Shown piece after piece: positions 12,301 through 23,600 of a stretch of DNA of 64,000 bases (its first letter is position 1; the number at the start of each line of letters is the position of its first letter). Origin of the DNA: Callorhinus ursinus (taxonomy: Eukaryota; Chordata; Mammalia; Carnivora; Otariidae); contig NW_020312867.1 in assembly GCF_003265705.1 (NCBI RefSeq), positions 10,267,228 to 10,331,227 on the forward strand, read 5' to 3'. A model generated the notes under the pieces. The model made no database searches and had not been told where the DNA came from. It worked only from the letters and a program-made list of their open reading frames with translations. The translations under genes and the position numbers were made by a program.

Positions 12301-13011
12301 CCCCTCCAGGACCCCAGGAGCAGCTAACTCTGCCCTTCTGTCGCAGCCAAGCCCCTCAAGTGCCCAGGCTTCAGCCACACAGCAGTAGCACGTAGTGTCA
12401 CCTGAGGTCTTGGTCCCACTTCTGCTCCTTTGCTTATGGGTTTCCCTCTGCCAGGAGTACCCTTCCCTCATCTTTACCCTCCAAACAGCACGTCTCAGCT
12501 CCAGTATCTCGTCTGCCTTACACCTTTGTCAGATTCCATTTTCCCCACCCCGCTCCACCCGGTAAAGTGATCCCCTCCCCCCACGATGCCCCAGCTGGGG
12601 AAGGGGAAGCCAAGCAGTTGGAACAGCAGATGCGAGGCACCAGGGAATGAGTGTGAAGCTCCAAGACTGAAGATGGAGAGTAGGGGCTGAGGGAAGGGTA
12701 AGAGAGGTGGGAGAGGGGACCCAATAGGAAACAGTTTCTGGGACTGGGGTACAAAGACGGGACTTCTGGGTGGGGAGTGGCAGGCTGCACAGCACGCTGC
12801 AGGGCTGCGGGGTGCCGGCACACCCCGTATACACACCGGTCTCATGCCGGTGCCCCTTATTGTGGTTCTGGTTTTTTCCAGATCATCCTCTTTCCCCCTC
12901 GCTCTGTCCCTGAAGATTGGACAGAGATGCCAGCATTGACGGGTCTCGGGGAGGAGGTGGCCACTCACCCAGCAACAGCAGCAGCATTGCCGGCGCCAAG
13001 CAGAGGCCCAT
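9302..13011 (-). CDS. GFRA4: GFRA4, GDNF family receptor alpha-4 (gene span, 6 coding exons)
   Basis: GFRA4 is a GPI-anchored co-receptor that binds persephin and presents it to the RET kinase at the cell surface. Six coding exons join in phase to 807 nt, 268 aa, close to the human protein. Order: signal peptide (residues 1 to about 20), the cysteine-rich D2/D3-type GFR-alpha repeats (exons 2-4; C25, C32, C38, C49, C58, C63, C85, C87 and others), a linker, and a hydrophobic C-terminus (about residues 253-268) typical of GPI-anchor attachment. As in other GFRA4 proteins, the first GFR domain of GFRA1-3 is absent. The start at 13011 has a G at -3 and a G at +4 and gives a Leu-rich signal peptide. 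Oddities are Y92 where a Cys is expected, and an in-frame, stop-free intron 2. The gene lies in a CpG-rich block (about 10270-11300). It converges with ATRN and is tandem with ADAM33. Confidence 0.93.
9555..9646 (-). CDS. GFRA4: GFRA4 coding exon 5
   Basis: 92 nt, phase 1 to 0, encoding [18 protein letters not shown] through DPEHSLLQ, colinear with human. Acceptor ccttAG|ATGG, donor CAA|GTAGGTG. Confidence 0.9.
10335..10469 (-). CDS. GFRA4: GFRA4 coding exon 4
   Basis: 135 nt, phase 1 to 1, encoding [18 protein letters not shown], then [17 protein letters not shown] and FTRNRCLG, nearly identical to human. Acceptor cgcAG|GCACC, donor G|GTGAGGG. Confidence 0.94.
10564..10673 (-). CDS. GFRA4: GFRA4 coding exon 3
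   Basis: 110 nt, phase 2 to 1, encoding [16 protein letters not shown]... through [10 protein letters not shown]. Acceptor gcgcAG|GCCCC, donor G|GTACGC. Confidence 0.92.
10833..11178 (-). CDS. GFRA4: GFRA4 coding exon 2
   Basis: 346 nt, residues 15-129, phase 1 to 2. Begins G-S-P-S-S and carries [17 protein letters not shown], then [19 protein letters not shown]. Acceptor ccccAG|GGTCA, donor CG|GTGCGGGG. Residue 92 (codon 10948-10946) is Tyr where human GFRA4 has a conserved Cys (human CPCAGPACAERR against [12 protein letters not shown] here). Confidence 0.93.
12969..13011 (-). CDS. GFRA4: GFRA4 coding exon 1 (signal peptide)
   Basis: 43 nt encoding [14 protein letters not shown] and the first base of a Gly codon. 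Donor G|GTGAGTGG, phase 1. The assembly gap at 13263 lies about 250 nt upstream, in the 5' UTR or promoter region. Confidence 0.85.
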
Positions 13012-13224
13012 GCCGGGCAGCAAACAAAGGAGGACTAGTGAAAGCAGAATCCCAGCGGGATAAGGGTCCCCTTCCCAGTAGCGCCTGAGCCGATGGGGGG
13101 GAACCCGAGTGTTGGTGCCAACACGAACACGCCCATGGGGAGGAGCCCTTGTAGCGGGAATGACGCCCCACCCCGCTGAGTCCCCACCCCAGGCTCTGCC
13201 TTCAGGTAGGTCTGGAGCCACGGA

Positions 13225-13320
13225 ATCCGGCACCTGCAAGTGCCTAGGTGGAAAACACACACNNNNNNNNNNACACACATCCGGCACCTGCAAGTGCCTA
13301 GGTGGAAAACACACACACAC
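13225..13320. other. Assembly gap with identical flanks
   Basis: Ten N at 13263-13272. The 38 bases ending at 13262 (from 13225) are repeated exactly from 13279, both running into an AC microsatellite. This looks like an unmerged overlap of two contig ends, or less likely a collapsed minisatellite. Confidence 0.85.
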
Positions 13321-13429
13321 GCACACACACCAACCTAAGGAGACCTTGTCTCCCATGCCAGACTGTTACCTTTATGAAACATCATTGTTCTTTCCCTTCT
13401 TTTATAATTCTAACTTTTTATTATTAACT

Positions 13430-14950
13430 AACCTTAGACTTGAAGAAAAGTTGCTAACAAAAATGTTAGTGTTCCCCTTATATATATCCTTCTCAGGATG
13501 GCTTTGGCTATTCGGGATCTTTTGTGGTTCCATACAAATTTTAGGATGATCTTTTCTATTTCTGTGAAAAATACCATTGGAATTTTGATAGGGATTGCGC
13601 TGAACCCATAGATGGCTTTGGGTAGGATGGATGCTTTAACAATGTTAATTCTTCCCGTTCATGATCACGGAATATCTTGCCATTTATTTGTGTCGTCTTC
13701 AGTTTCTGTCATCAGAGTCTTGAGTTTTCAGTGCACAGGTCTCTCACCTCCTTGGTTAAATTTATTCCTTAGTATTTTTTATGCTATTGCAAATAGGATT
13801 GTTTTATTTCTCTTAAAGATAATTTGTCAGTAAATAGAAGCACACCTGGTTTCTGTATGTTGATTTTGTATACTGTAACTACCAAATTTGGGAATTAGTT
13901 CTAATTTTTTTGGTGGCGTTTTTAGGGTTTTCTATATATAAAATCATGTCATTTGAGCACCTGGCTGGCTCATTTGGAGCATGTCACTCTTGATCTCTCA
14001 GTTGTAAGTTCGAGCCCCACATTGGGTGTAGAGATTGCTTAAAAATAAAATCTTTTAAAAAATAAAATAAAAAATAAAATCATGTCATCTGCAAACAAAG
14101 ATAAATTTACTTCCCCTGTCTGATTTGAAGGTCCTTTATTCCTTTTTTCCTAAGTGCTCTGACTCACACTTCCAGCACTGTGCTTTATGGGAGTGGCTAG
14201 AGTGAGCATCCTTATCTTGTTCCTGATCTTAAAGGGAAAGCTTTCAACTTTTCACCAGTGAGTGATGTCAGCTGTGGGTTTGTTAATTATCTGGCGTTTG
14301 TTATGTTGAGGTATACTCCTCATATAGCCAGTGTTTTGGAGTTTTTATCATGAAAGGATGTGGTATTTTGTCAAACGCTTGTCCTACATCTATTAAGATG
14401 ATCATATGATTTTTATCTATTAATGTGTATCACATTTATTGATTTGCATATGTCAAACCACCCTCGTATCTCGGGTAAATCCCACTTGATCATGGTGTAT
14501 GATCCTTTTAATGTGCTATTGAATTCACTTTGCTAATATTTGGTTGAGAATTTTTGCATCTGTACTCATCAGGGATACTGGTTTGTAGTTTCCTTGTATT
14601 GTATTTCTTTTTATTTCCTTATCTGGTTTTGGTATCAGGGCAATGCTGGTTTCCTAAAGTGAGTTTGGGAGTGTTCCCTCCTCTTTGAATTTTTTGGAAG
14701 AGTTTGAAAAGGACTGGCGTTAATTCTTCTTTAAATGTTTGGTAGAATTCATTAGTGAAATCATCTGGTCCTGGGCTTCTAACTTCTTAACGTGGACATT
14801 TATCCCACTGACTTTCAGCTCTCTTTGAAAAAAAAAAATACCATGGTCATAAATTTTCCTCAAAGTACTGCTTTCATGGCTCATGGCATACCCAATTTTT
14901 GATCATTCGATTTTTATCATGCAATTTTTTCTCTTTATCATGCAATTTTA
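13430..14950 (-). mobile_element. L1 (LINE-1) ORF2 fragment, antisense
   Basis: Reads on the minus strand as degenerate L1 reverse transcriptase. The plus strand shows typical reversed motifs ('ggctttggctattcgggat', 'gatagggattgcgctgaac', 'catctgcaaacaaagataa', 'ggttttggtatcagggcaa'). Stops are frequent, so it is a dead copy. A short SINE interrupts it at 13953-14073. The limits are approximate. Confidence 0.88.
13953..14073 (+). repeat. Short carnivore SINE nested in L1
   Basis: tRNA-head subtype ('agttgtaagttcgagcccc', 'gtgtagagattgctt') inserted in the antisense L1. The L1 string AAAATCATGTCAT is duplicated on both sides (13940-13952 and 14076-14088), so the target site duplication is intact. 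Confidence 0.9.
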
Positions 14951-14979
14951 AGTATTAAAGACATGTAATATAAGTGGGA

Positions 14980-15570
14980 GCCCCATAGGATCCAGACACC
15001 CCCCCAAGTGTGAGAGTGTGGGGAGCTGTATCAATCATGTTCTTTATTTTCTGTATTTTATGATGGTTTGACATCTTGGTTTGGTGGGGGTGGGAGGGGA
15101 GGCAGCTTGCTGACTAGGGGAGAGACTGCCTCTAACCCTAATTCCTAGAGTTCATGAAAATTTGCCTATGAATAAGTCTTTCACATGCAGACCAATCAAT
15201 CCAGAGTCCATACCCCTAACCACCTCCTTTTTCCTAACCCTTACCAAGCCTATGTTTGCCCTGCCCTAAATCATCACAGGGCCAGTACCAGACCATTAGA
15301 GGCCACCCCTATACCACACAGCTGGCCAGTCCTGAGGGGTTTATCTTGCCCTTCCTTGCCTTTCCTGCAGAAACCTTAGTATAGGCTCTCCCTCACTCCT
15401 GCTTCTGCCTCCCCTCTGAACCTCGTGCTTCCCCATGTGGCCCTGCATGTCCTGACATGACCCCTTTTCTTGGGATTTGTAAGTAATAGTAACTCCTTTC
15501 AGTGGCATTAACCTCTCCATGTCAGTACTCAGGTATTCGTTATAAATCAAAATCTCACGGGTACAATTAA
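14980..15570 (+). repeat. Possible LTR-like repeat fragment
   Basis: C-rich, T-rich alternation ending 'gtaagtaatagtaactcc ... ttataaatcaaaatctcac', which resembles the 3' part of a retroviral-type LTR. No internal genes and no confirmed ends were seen. Family unassigned, low confidence. Confidence 0.3.
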
Positions 15571-15585
15571 GACAGAAGGCAGCTT

Positions 15586-15792
15586 GGGGCCCCAGGGTGG
15601 TGCAGTTGGTTGAATGTCCGGACTCTTGGTTTCAGCTCAGGTCATTTTCTCAGGGTCCTGAGATAGAGCCCTGCATCTGGCTCTAAGCTCAGCGGGGAGT
15701 CTGCTTGAGATTCTCTCTCCCTCTCCCGCTGCCCATCCCCCTGCTCACTTGCTCTCTCAAACAAATAAATCTTAAAAAAAAAAAAAAAAAAA
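15586..15792 (+). repeat. Carnivore tRNA-derived SINE
   Basis: Full-length element with poly-A tail. An imperfect target duplication, AAGACAGAAGGCAGCTT / AAGACAAGGCAGCTT, flanks it. Confidence 0.9.
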
Positions 15793-15919
15793 GACAAGGC
15801 AGCTTCAGAAAACTGTCTCATTCAACCTCCGGGGCTGATGGAATAGGGGCCAGTCCGAGCCCGGGGCTGCCTCTTCTCTGCTGCCTATGGCAGGAATGGT
15901 TGGTTGTAAAAATTCCCCC

Positions 15920-16630
15920 AGGTCTTCATGCCCTCTGAAACATGATTCTGTTGCTCTTCGCATCAGGAGGTAGAGTTTCTCTCCCAATCCCTGGAATTTG
16001 GGCTGGCCCTGTGACTTGCTTGTGCCAATAGAGCGTTATGGAAGTAAAATATGCCAGTCGTAGAATCTTCTAGAGGCCTTGCAAGCTTCCACTTACTTTC
16101 TGGCAGGGTTGGGACTGGGGTGAGACAGGATCACTATTACAAATATTTCCTTCTGCCTCAGGTTCCAATGTGACTTGGCATCACACTGTCACTGATCTGG
16201 TCTTCAGTTAAAATTCTGATATTTTGTTCATAATTGATTTTTTTGGCACTGATCTTGATCTGTTAAAATATTGCATTAAAATATTACTTATTTTGATTGC
16301 CTTTCTTTTGTGCTCAAGGTAAGTGCATCACTGCCTTACCCTAATCCTGCTCTGCTCTCTCGAGCCCTCCCCAGCTGTCATGTGAGCAAGCCTGAGCTAG
16401 TCTGTTGGAAAATGGGTGCGTAGCCCATTTGTCTACATCACTCCAGCCAACAGCCAGCCAACCCCAGAAGCAGAACTGCCCAACTGACCAGCAGCTGATT
16501 GCAAACATAAGAGCCCAACTGAACCACCCGCTGAGTTAAACCTAATTTGCCAATTCACAGAATTAGTTGTTTTAGGCCACTATGTTTTGGAGGTGGTTTT
16601 GTTATACAGCAACAGCTGACTGATACAGAA
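15920..16630 (+). repeat. MLT1-like LTR relic
   Basis: Carries the diagnostic-looking end 'aggccactatgttttggagg ... gttatacagcaacagctgactgatac' and an upstream 'gacttgcttgtgccaatagag', as in MaLR/MLT1 LTRs. Old and diverged, with poorly defined limits. Confidence 0.6.
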
Positions 16631-16639
16631 GGTCACCCA

Positions 16640-17614
16640 ACAATTCTTTCATGAAGCATGGGGAGAGAATAAGTGGCTTCTCAGAATCTCCAAGGGAGGC
16701 AAAAGAGGTGGGGCAAAGGGGTCATTCCAGCTAGGTAACACCATCCCAGATACATCTGGGGCCCTGGCTGCCATCTGAGGCTCCACCTACCAGCTACCAC
16801 CCCTTGGGACCCTCAGGGAGCCCCATGGGGTTGGATCTATATACAGAAAAGACTCACAGAGGCTCAAAGGCAGCATGTCTTTCTTCTGACTTCTACTTTG
16901 GTGTCCTTTTTAAAACAGCTCCCACTGTCCCCTCCCATGGAATGGAAGAGAGGCTGAGGAGTGTCCAAAGTGGGGGGGGGGGAAGCTACAACAGTCCCCA
17001 CACTCCTCCAAAACCTCAAGTGGAGGACCAAGAACTGGGGCTGAGGAAGGGGCTGAGGGACAAGATAAGGCAGGAAAAGGGAGGGAGGAGGGTCCCGAGG
17101 ATTTTGTTTGGGTGTTTTTTTTTGTTTTTTGTTTTTGCTGGGGCCAGGCTCCAGGGAAGTGGACTCTGTCTGAAATGTAGGGCCCCCAGCGCTGGCTTCT
17201 GGCCCGGCAGTCACTGGCCTCTACGGAGCTGGGTCTGGGTAAAATACATGGAACAGAGACACCCAGGATCCCTGGACAGAGGCCTCTCCTAATGCCCATC
17301 ATGACCCAGCCTCCCCTGGTGACAAGAGGTCAGTGACTACGTGAACTTTGCTCCTTGGACCAATAGATTCTTGGGCTGGAGTATGTACCCTACCAGGATT
17401 CCCTAGTCCTAAGGAATGGGGACGGTACTGGGCACTTTCTGATAAGGCTCTGGGGTCCTGGAGTGGGTGGGGCAAGCTCAACTCAGGGAAGAAACTTGCA
17501 GGCTGCCAAAGTGCAGGAGGTCTGACTCTCTGGCTCTACCCTGGGAGACCAAGTCCCCAGAGGGGCTGTCAGAGGTCCACCGTCTGTAAGTACCCTCATC
17601 TTGGGAGCTCCCTC
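16640..17614 (-). other. ADAM33: ADAM33 3' UTR region and downstream spacer
   Basis: Sequence after the final ADAM33 stop. I found no canonical AATAAA or ATTAAA on the gene strand between 17614 and 16640, so the cleavage site cannot be placed. A noncanonical signal is possible. Confidence 0.4.
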
Positions 17615-17652
17615 TCACCAGAGACAGGATCTTGGCTTCTGGGCTTGATCTG
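17615..17652 (-). CDS. ADAM33: ADAM33 exon 22 equivalent (conserved C-terminus)
   Basis: 38 nt: acceptor ttcAG|CAGAT, phase 1, encoding (A)[11 protein letters not shown] and TGA, against human ADQVQMPRSCLW. Its coding frame is preserved even though exon 21 now carries a stop, so it would be translated only if exon 21 is skipped. Confidence 0.8.
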
Positions 17653-20600
17653 CTGAAAATGAAGAGGAAGGGTCACCCCTGCAGGCCAGGACCCCCTTTC
17701 CTCCCTCGGTGAGGACCAGTGACCCAGGAAGAGATACAACTTCTCTCTCTCCCACCCTGGGGGCTTCCAGCATCTGGTCTCCGTGACAACAGCTTTTCCA
17801 CAAGATCAAGTCTCATTTGCATAATAACCCAAGCTCAGAAACCTCCGAGTAGGGGCCAGCAGATGAGGGGCAACAGAGGTGGGTGGATGAGGTGGGGGGC
17901 CCCACCTACCTTGGGGTTGCAGGCAGCACAACAGGGCAGAGGCTTCTCAAGGTGGTTCCTGGGCTCTGGCAGAGTTCTCAAGGTCTGCAGCAATGGGTGG
18001 AGGACACATATTGTGACCAAGGTGGGGTCAGGGGCCTCAAGGTGACTGGGTGTTACGTGGAAAGGAGGGGAGCCCATCTGGAAGGAGGTAGAAGGCAAGA
18101 GCCCATCTGGAAGGAGGTAGAAGGCAAGAGCCCATCCTTCACTTCCCTCCCCATCTCCTCCCGTGCCTCACTCACCCAGGGACCGGGGCTCTCCAATGGC
18201 TGCTGGGCCCAACTCCATGGGGTGAACACTGCTGGGGGGGCAGTCCCTGTTTGGGGCATCTTTGGGCCTGAGCAGTGCAATAAGACGGCAGGAGGTTGGC
18301 ACAGTGGTCCTGAGCAGGCATGCCCGACCTGAATTCTGCCTTGAATGAGTCTCTACCCTTCTGGTCCACATCCCTGCCTCCAGTTCCCTTCCTGCTCCCT
18401 CCTCGGAGAGGCCCCTGGGTTCCAGGCTCCAGGTCTGACTCCTGCCCTCCCAGGGCCACGGGCACTTCTCTCTAGCCCTGACATTCCTCTCAAGCTCTGC
18501 CATCACCCCAGCATCCCTCCAGATATTGGCATCACTCAGGTTGTCCCCCACCCCGCCTGGCCTCCAGGACCCCTGATGCTGACACACCAAACTTTGAGCA
18601 CCTTGCTCCTCCCCCATAGACCTGCAATCACTGCTCATTGTGTCAAAGCTCTCTCAGAACCTGGGACCTGGCTGGTGCCCTGCCCCTGTCTGGGCTGCCC
18701 TCTGCCCCAATCTCTAACCCAAACCCTGCCCTTTTCTGCAGCTTGTCCGGAGCACTCCCAAGGCCAGGCTGTGTCAGATGTGCCATAGGGGACCTTTTTT
18801 TTTTTTTTTTTTTAAAGATTTTGTTTATTTATTTGACAGAGAGAGAGAGAACACAGGTAGGCAGAGCTGCAGGGAGAGGGAGGAGAAGCAGGCTCTCCGC
18901 TGAGCGGGGAGCCCGATGCAGGGCTCGATTCCAGGATGCCGGGATCATGACCTGAGCGGAAGGCAGCCGCCCAACTGACTGAGCCACCCAGGCGCCCCAG
19001 GGGGCCTCCCTTGACCAGCACCGGGTGATCAACCATGCTCAGGTACTATGTGACCTCCTCCCAGGTCACGGAGAACTGGGTGAAGGGCAGGCCCTTGGTA
19101 CAAGGGCAGCCAGCCCCATAGCTAAGCAGCAGTATGGAGTGAAATGGTGTGCTGGGCCCAGCATCTGCAGACTTGGAAGGTGTACAGGAGAGATTTAGGC
19201 AGAGGAAGTGGGAAAAGGCATGTGAGGCTAGAAAAATCTTGAAGGGCACAGTGGAGCAAGAACCGAAGGATGAGTTGGTAGAACAAAGGCAGTCTAGGGT
19301 GAGGCAGCCCCCTGGTGGGAGAGACAGAAGAGGGGGTCAAGGGGGTCTGAACCTCAGTAAACTGGGAGGGGTTGAGGGCCCCCGGGAATCCACACACACC
19401 CATTGTGGCCTCCTGCTCAGGGCTCCTTTCCACCGCCTCTGGCCACCTCTGTGCAGCCGGGGACAAGGTCTGAGGACCCCACCCCAGCTCCCCCAGGCAG
19501 GAACCACGGGAGTGGGCTCAGAGCCTACCCACGGCATGCGGCATCCCTCCTCGAGCCCCAGAGGCATTGCTGGAGACGGGACCCCGGCTGCCGGCAGCAG
19601 CACCAGGCCAGGCCAGCCCCCGGGAGCAGAGGCAGCAGAAAGCTAAGGATCAGTGCCAGCAGGAAGGCCTTGTGGTCTGGGGACAACAGGGGAAGGCTGA
19701 GTCCTTAGCAGGTGCACCACCTCAGCCTTCCCCACTTGTCCCCCATGGACACACTTTCAGGTTGCACAGGGCCACTGTCCACACTGCCACCAAACCCTGG
19801 CTTGTCGCAGGAGGGCGGAGCCCAGCCCGGAGCACAGTGGCAGTTTTGGTTACTGTTGCAAACCTACAAAGGAGAAGAAAGAAGGAGGATCCCATGGGAT
19901 CAGGAACCCCAAGCCACCTGCCCCCGTCGACTTTCTGAGACTCACCCCATGGCCATGGCAGGCTGCCAGGCATTGCTCCAGCTCCCAGAAGGTGGTGTTT
20001 CGGCAGCGCCTGTCCTGGCACACCTATGGGCAGTGTGCGCACCGGGCAGTGAGGGGGAGTGATGCTCCCCACGCAGGACTCAAGCATTAGGGAGGGGCCG
20101 GGGGTGCAGGGCTCACCATGCTAGGTCCACACTGGGTACCTGGCTCTACCAGGCCCAAGTCGAGCACGTCCAGCTGGACACCGGGCAGCACGAAGACTCC
20201 CCTGCAGGTCACCTCATGGCTGCCTAGTCCAACGGTGGAGTCCACGGGCACCGTGTGCGCTGCGCGTGGGCTCTGCTCCCCGCCCAGGCACTGCAGCTTC
20301 CCGCACTGCGCATCCCTGGGGAGGAAAGTGCAGGGTGATCAAACAGCGAGATGTGTCCTTGCCCCAACGCACTACCCAGCTTCCTCGCCCCGCCCTCCGA
20401 TCCCCACCTCTGCGCACAAGCCACGAAGCCACCCTTGAGGTCCTTGCCGCAGTTCCCGTGGGCGTCTCCCGCGGAGTTCACGGTCTGGAAACAGGCGTCT
20501 GGGGCTGGGCTGGAGCCTGAGGACGCATGGGCGAGACCACAATGGCTTCAGGCCCCCCACCCCCTCCCGTCTTCCCTGGAGTAGAAAAGAGCGCAGGCCC

Positions 20601-23600
20601 GAGGATGGGCCGGGGTGCTCGGGTAGTCTCACCAGGCCCCCAGAGCTGTTGGCACTGCTGCTCGAGTGTAGGACACGCGCCATCCCAGCAGTAGCCCCGG
20701 CCGCTGGCGCAGGGCGAGCCGTCCAGTAGGTAAAGGTCCGGGGGACAGTAAGGGGAGGAGCCCGTGCAGAACTCTGGGAGGTCACAGTCTCCCACAGCTC
20801 GGCGGCACGGCACGCCAGCCGGCTTCAGCTACGCAGGCGACCAGGTGGAGGGAGGGTGGCCGAGGCACAGAGGGACAATAGACAGGGAGAGGTCCACCCC
20901 GTAAGCGCGGCTCAGAGGCTGGAGAGCAGAGCAGAGCCCGCACCCACAGGGGGACCCGAGGGTGCCAATCAGCCAAGACCAACAGGCCGGCTCGCAAGCG
21001 CCCCTAACCCTCACCCCGAGCCTCCCACGCCCTCACCAGGCAGCGCGCGCAGCAGTCGCCGTGGGTGCACTGGGCCCCCGCGCGCAGCGAGCAGTTGTGG
21101 GCGAGGCAGCAGGCGTCCGGGCACTCCTGGAGCCGAAAAGGGGATGTGGGGCCAACTGAGCACGCCGCGCCCCAGACCTCGGGGGAGGGGGGCGGGCGGG
21201 GCGCCAGCCTCGGGCCCCCACCCCCACCCCGGGGGGGCCGGGAGCGCGGACCTGACCTGGCTGGCGCCGCAGTCACACTCCTCGCCGTCCTCCACGAGGC
21301 CGTTCCCGCAGCGCGCGCGGGGCACCAGGAGCCTGGGGTCGGGCGCGTTGGAAAGGCACGCACCGCCCCCCTTGCGGAAGAAGGCGCGCAGCTGGCGCCG
21401 GCTGCAGGCGCTGAATACGCGCGGGAACGGGCGCCTACGGGCAGGGGAGGGCGTCGGGCGTGCGGGCACCGCCACCCTCAGCCCCCAGCTCGTCTCGGAT
21501 CCCCTCCCACCACTACCAGCTGTACTTGGCCACACAGCCCCTGGCTGGGCGCACAAGCGCCTCAGCCACCGGCGGCCCGGATCCTCCAGAGGCAGAGCCC
21601 GAAGGGGGCAAGTAACCTGCACAAAGTCACACTGCGAGCCCGAGGCGGGAAGGCGTCACGCCAGGACCAGGCAGCCCAGGACTCGAGGTCGAATCGCGAC
21701 CTAGCGCTGTTCCTCCCGGGGTTAGAGAATCCTCGCTAGAATGTTCTGAAAATAATCTTCATACTTTTGAGAATCCGCTTTTTCTGCGTTTCCTCCTTTT
21801 AAGCGTCATAAAGAACTCTCGGGGAGGTGCTATGATCATATCCCCATTTTACGGGAGAGGAAATCGAGGGATAACCATGTCTCCCCAAGAAAGGCAGCTG
21901 CGGAAGGCCCCCTGGTCCAGCGGAGCCTCCCCCCGCACCCCTACCGACCGCGGCGTTCGTACCCCGTGGCCGCGGCCATGACGCAGCCGCCTTGCTCGGC
22001 CGCCGCCTCCACGCAGCAGCCGTCGGGGTCGTGGCTGAGGCCAAGGCTGTGACCTATCTCGTGGGCCATAGTGGCTGCTGCGCCAATGGGGAGCTCTGAG
22101 TGGTCCTGAGAGGGAGCGGAGACGGTCAGGGCGGGCTGCGGGGCCGCCTCCTCCCCCCCCCCCTCCCCTTCCTCTGCCCCTCCCTTCCTATCCCGGGGGT
22201 GGAGCTCACGGTGCTCACGCCTCCCGAGCTCTCGGCGCGACACATGCCCTCGATGGGCGCCAGGCCCACGGTGGCGCCCTGGAAGGCGCGGCCCCTGAAG
22301 GCGGAACGCAGCGTGACCCGGCGGGACCAGGATTCTGGGCGGTCGGGCCGGGACCCCGCGTGGGCATCAGAGGCACCCACGTGAGCAGCTGCGCGGAGTC
22401 GTGCGGCCGCCGTGCCCACAGCCCCTGGCGCCAGTGCAGGAAGGCCCAGAGCGTGGCATTTGCGTCCGGCGTGATGCGGCTCTGGTCCTGCTCCGTCCAC
22501 ACTTCCAGGCCGGTCAGGGCCACCTGAATGTCCAGAGTCCTGAGAATCTGCGGACGGGACGGGGGTGAGCACAGGACGTGCCACGGTGCCCGTGCTCCTC
22601 CGTGGGGGCGCCCTCTCTTCTCTGCCCGGGTCCAGGGCCTCATCTCCAAGCCTGCCACACCTCCCCTAGGACTTGCCAGCCCGTATGGCAATCACCCCCT
22701 TTAGGGCTCTCTTTCCACCAACCCCAACCTGGTCCACATAGTTGGCCACCTCCAGGAGACGCTGTTTGGTGTGGTTCAAGTTCCGGTGCTGGGTCAAGAA
22801 CTGGAAAGGCAGACATAAGAGGGTGTGGCAGGCTGAACTGGCCCCATCCCACCCCGCCAGCCCCTGGGGCCTCTGGCTCACCAGCGTGTGGTCAGCCACC
22901 ATGTACAACTCCAGGAACTTCGGGCCCCTGCGGAGCTCCCTCCTCTCCTGGGGAGAGGCAATGGTGACCCTCAGCCGCAGGCTGCTGGGCTTGAGTCCTG
23001 ACCACTAGCCCCAATTCCCAGGAAGCACAAAGTTAACTTTAAAAATTGCTAGAACTTGTTTCTTCAGCCTCCAAATAAAAATATCAGGATCGGAGGCCCT
23101 GAACTGGGGCTGTGTATTCCTATCTCTTGTGATTTGGAGGACTATGGATAATGCATTCCCATTCCCCCTCCTATCTGTGCCCCTGACCTTGATCTGAGTG
23201 GCACGAGAAAGGTTGGCCATGTCCCCTTTGTTCTTGGCATCCCTGTGGCCGCAGGCCCCTTTCCAGCCGAGCAGCTGCCCAATTCGGAACATCTTGTGAG
23301 TGATGAAGTCCTCAGAGTCTCCAGCTCGTCGAGGATGCACATAATAACTGGCATTCCTGTCCAGTGTGATCAGGCCCCTAGGGCGCGGAGGAGTGCAGAG
23401 GAGGGTGTGAGGGGAGTCTTGCCCCAGCCCCAGGCCCTCCCTCCCACGGAACTCCTCACCTCATCCCAGAGCAGGTGCTGAAGACTACCCAGGAGTCAGG
23501 GAAGCCCCTCACGCGCCCATGGTAGTGGCAGTGGTCCTGGAGAGCAAGAGACCCAGCCCCAAAGCTCAGCCAGGGCTGAACTGGGAGGGGCAAGAGAGAG

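Noticed and set aside
20856..21704. 282-aa plus-strand open frame
   Set aside because: Antisense shadow of ADAM33 exons 12-14 in GC-rich DNA, with no start or splice support.
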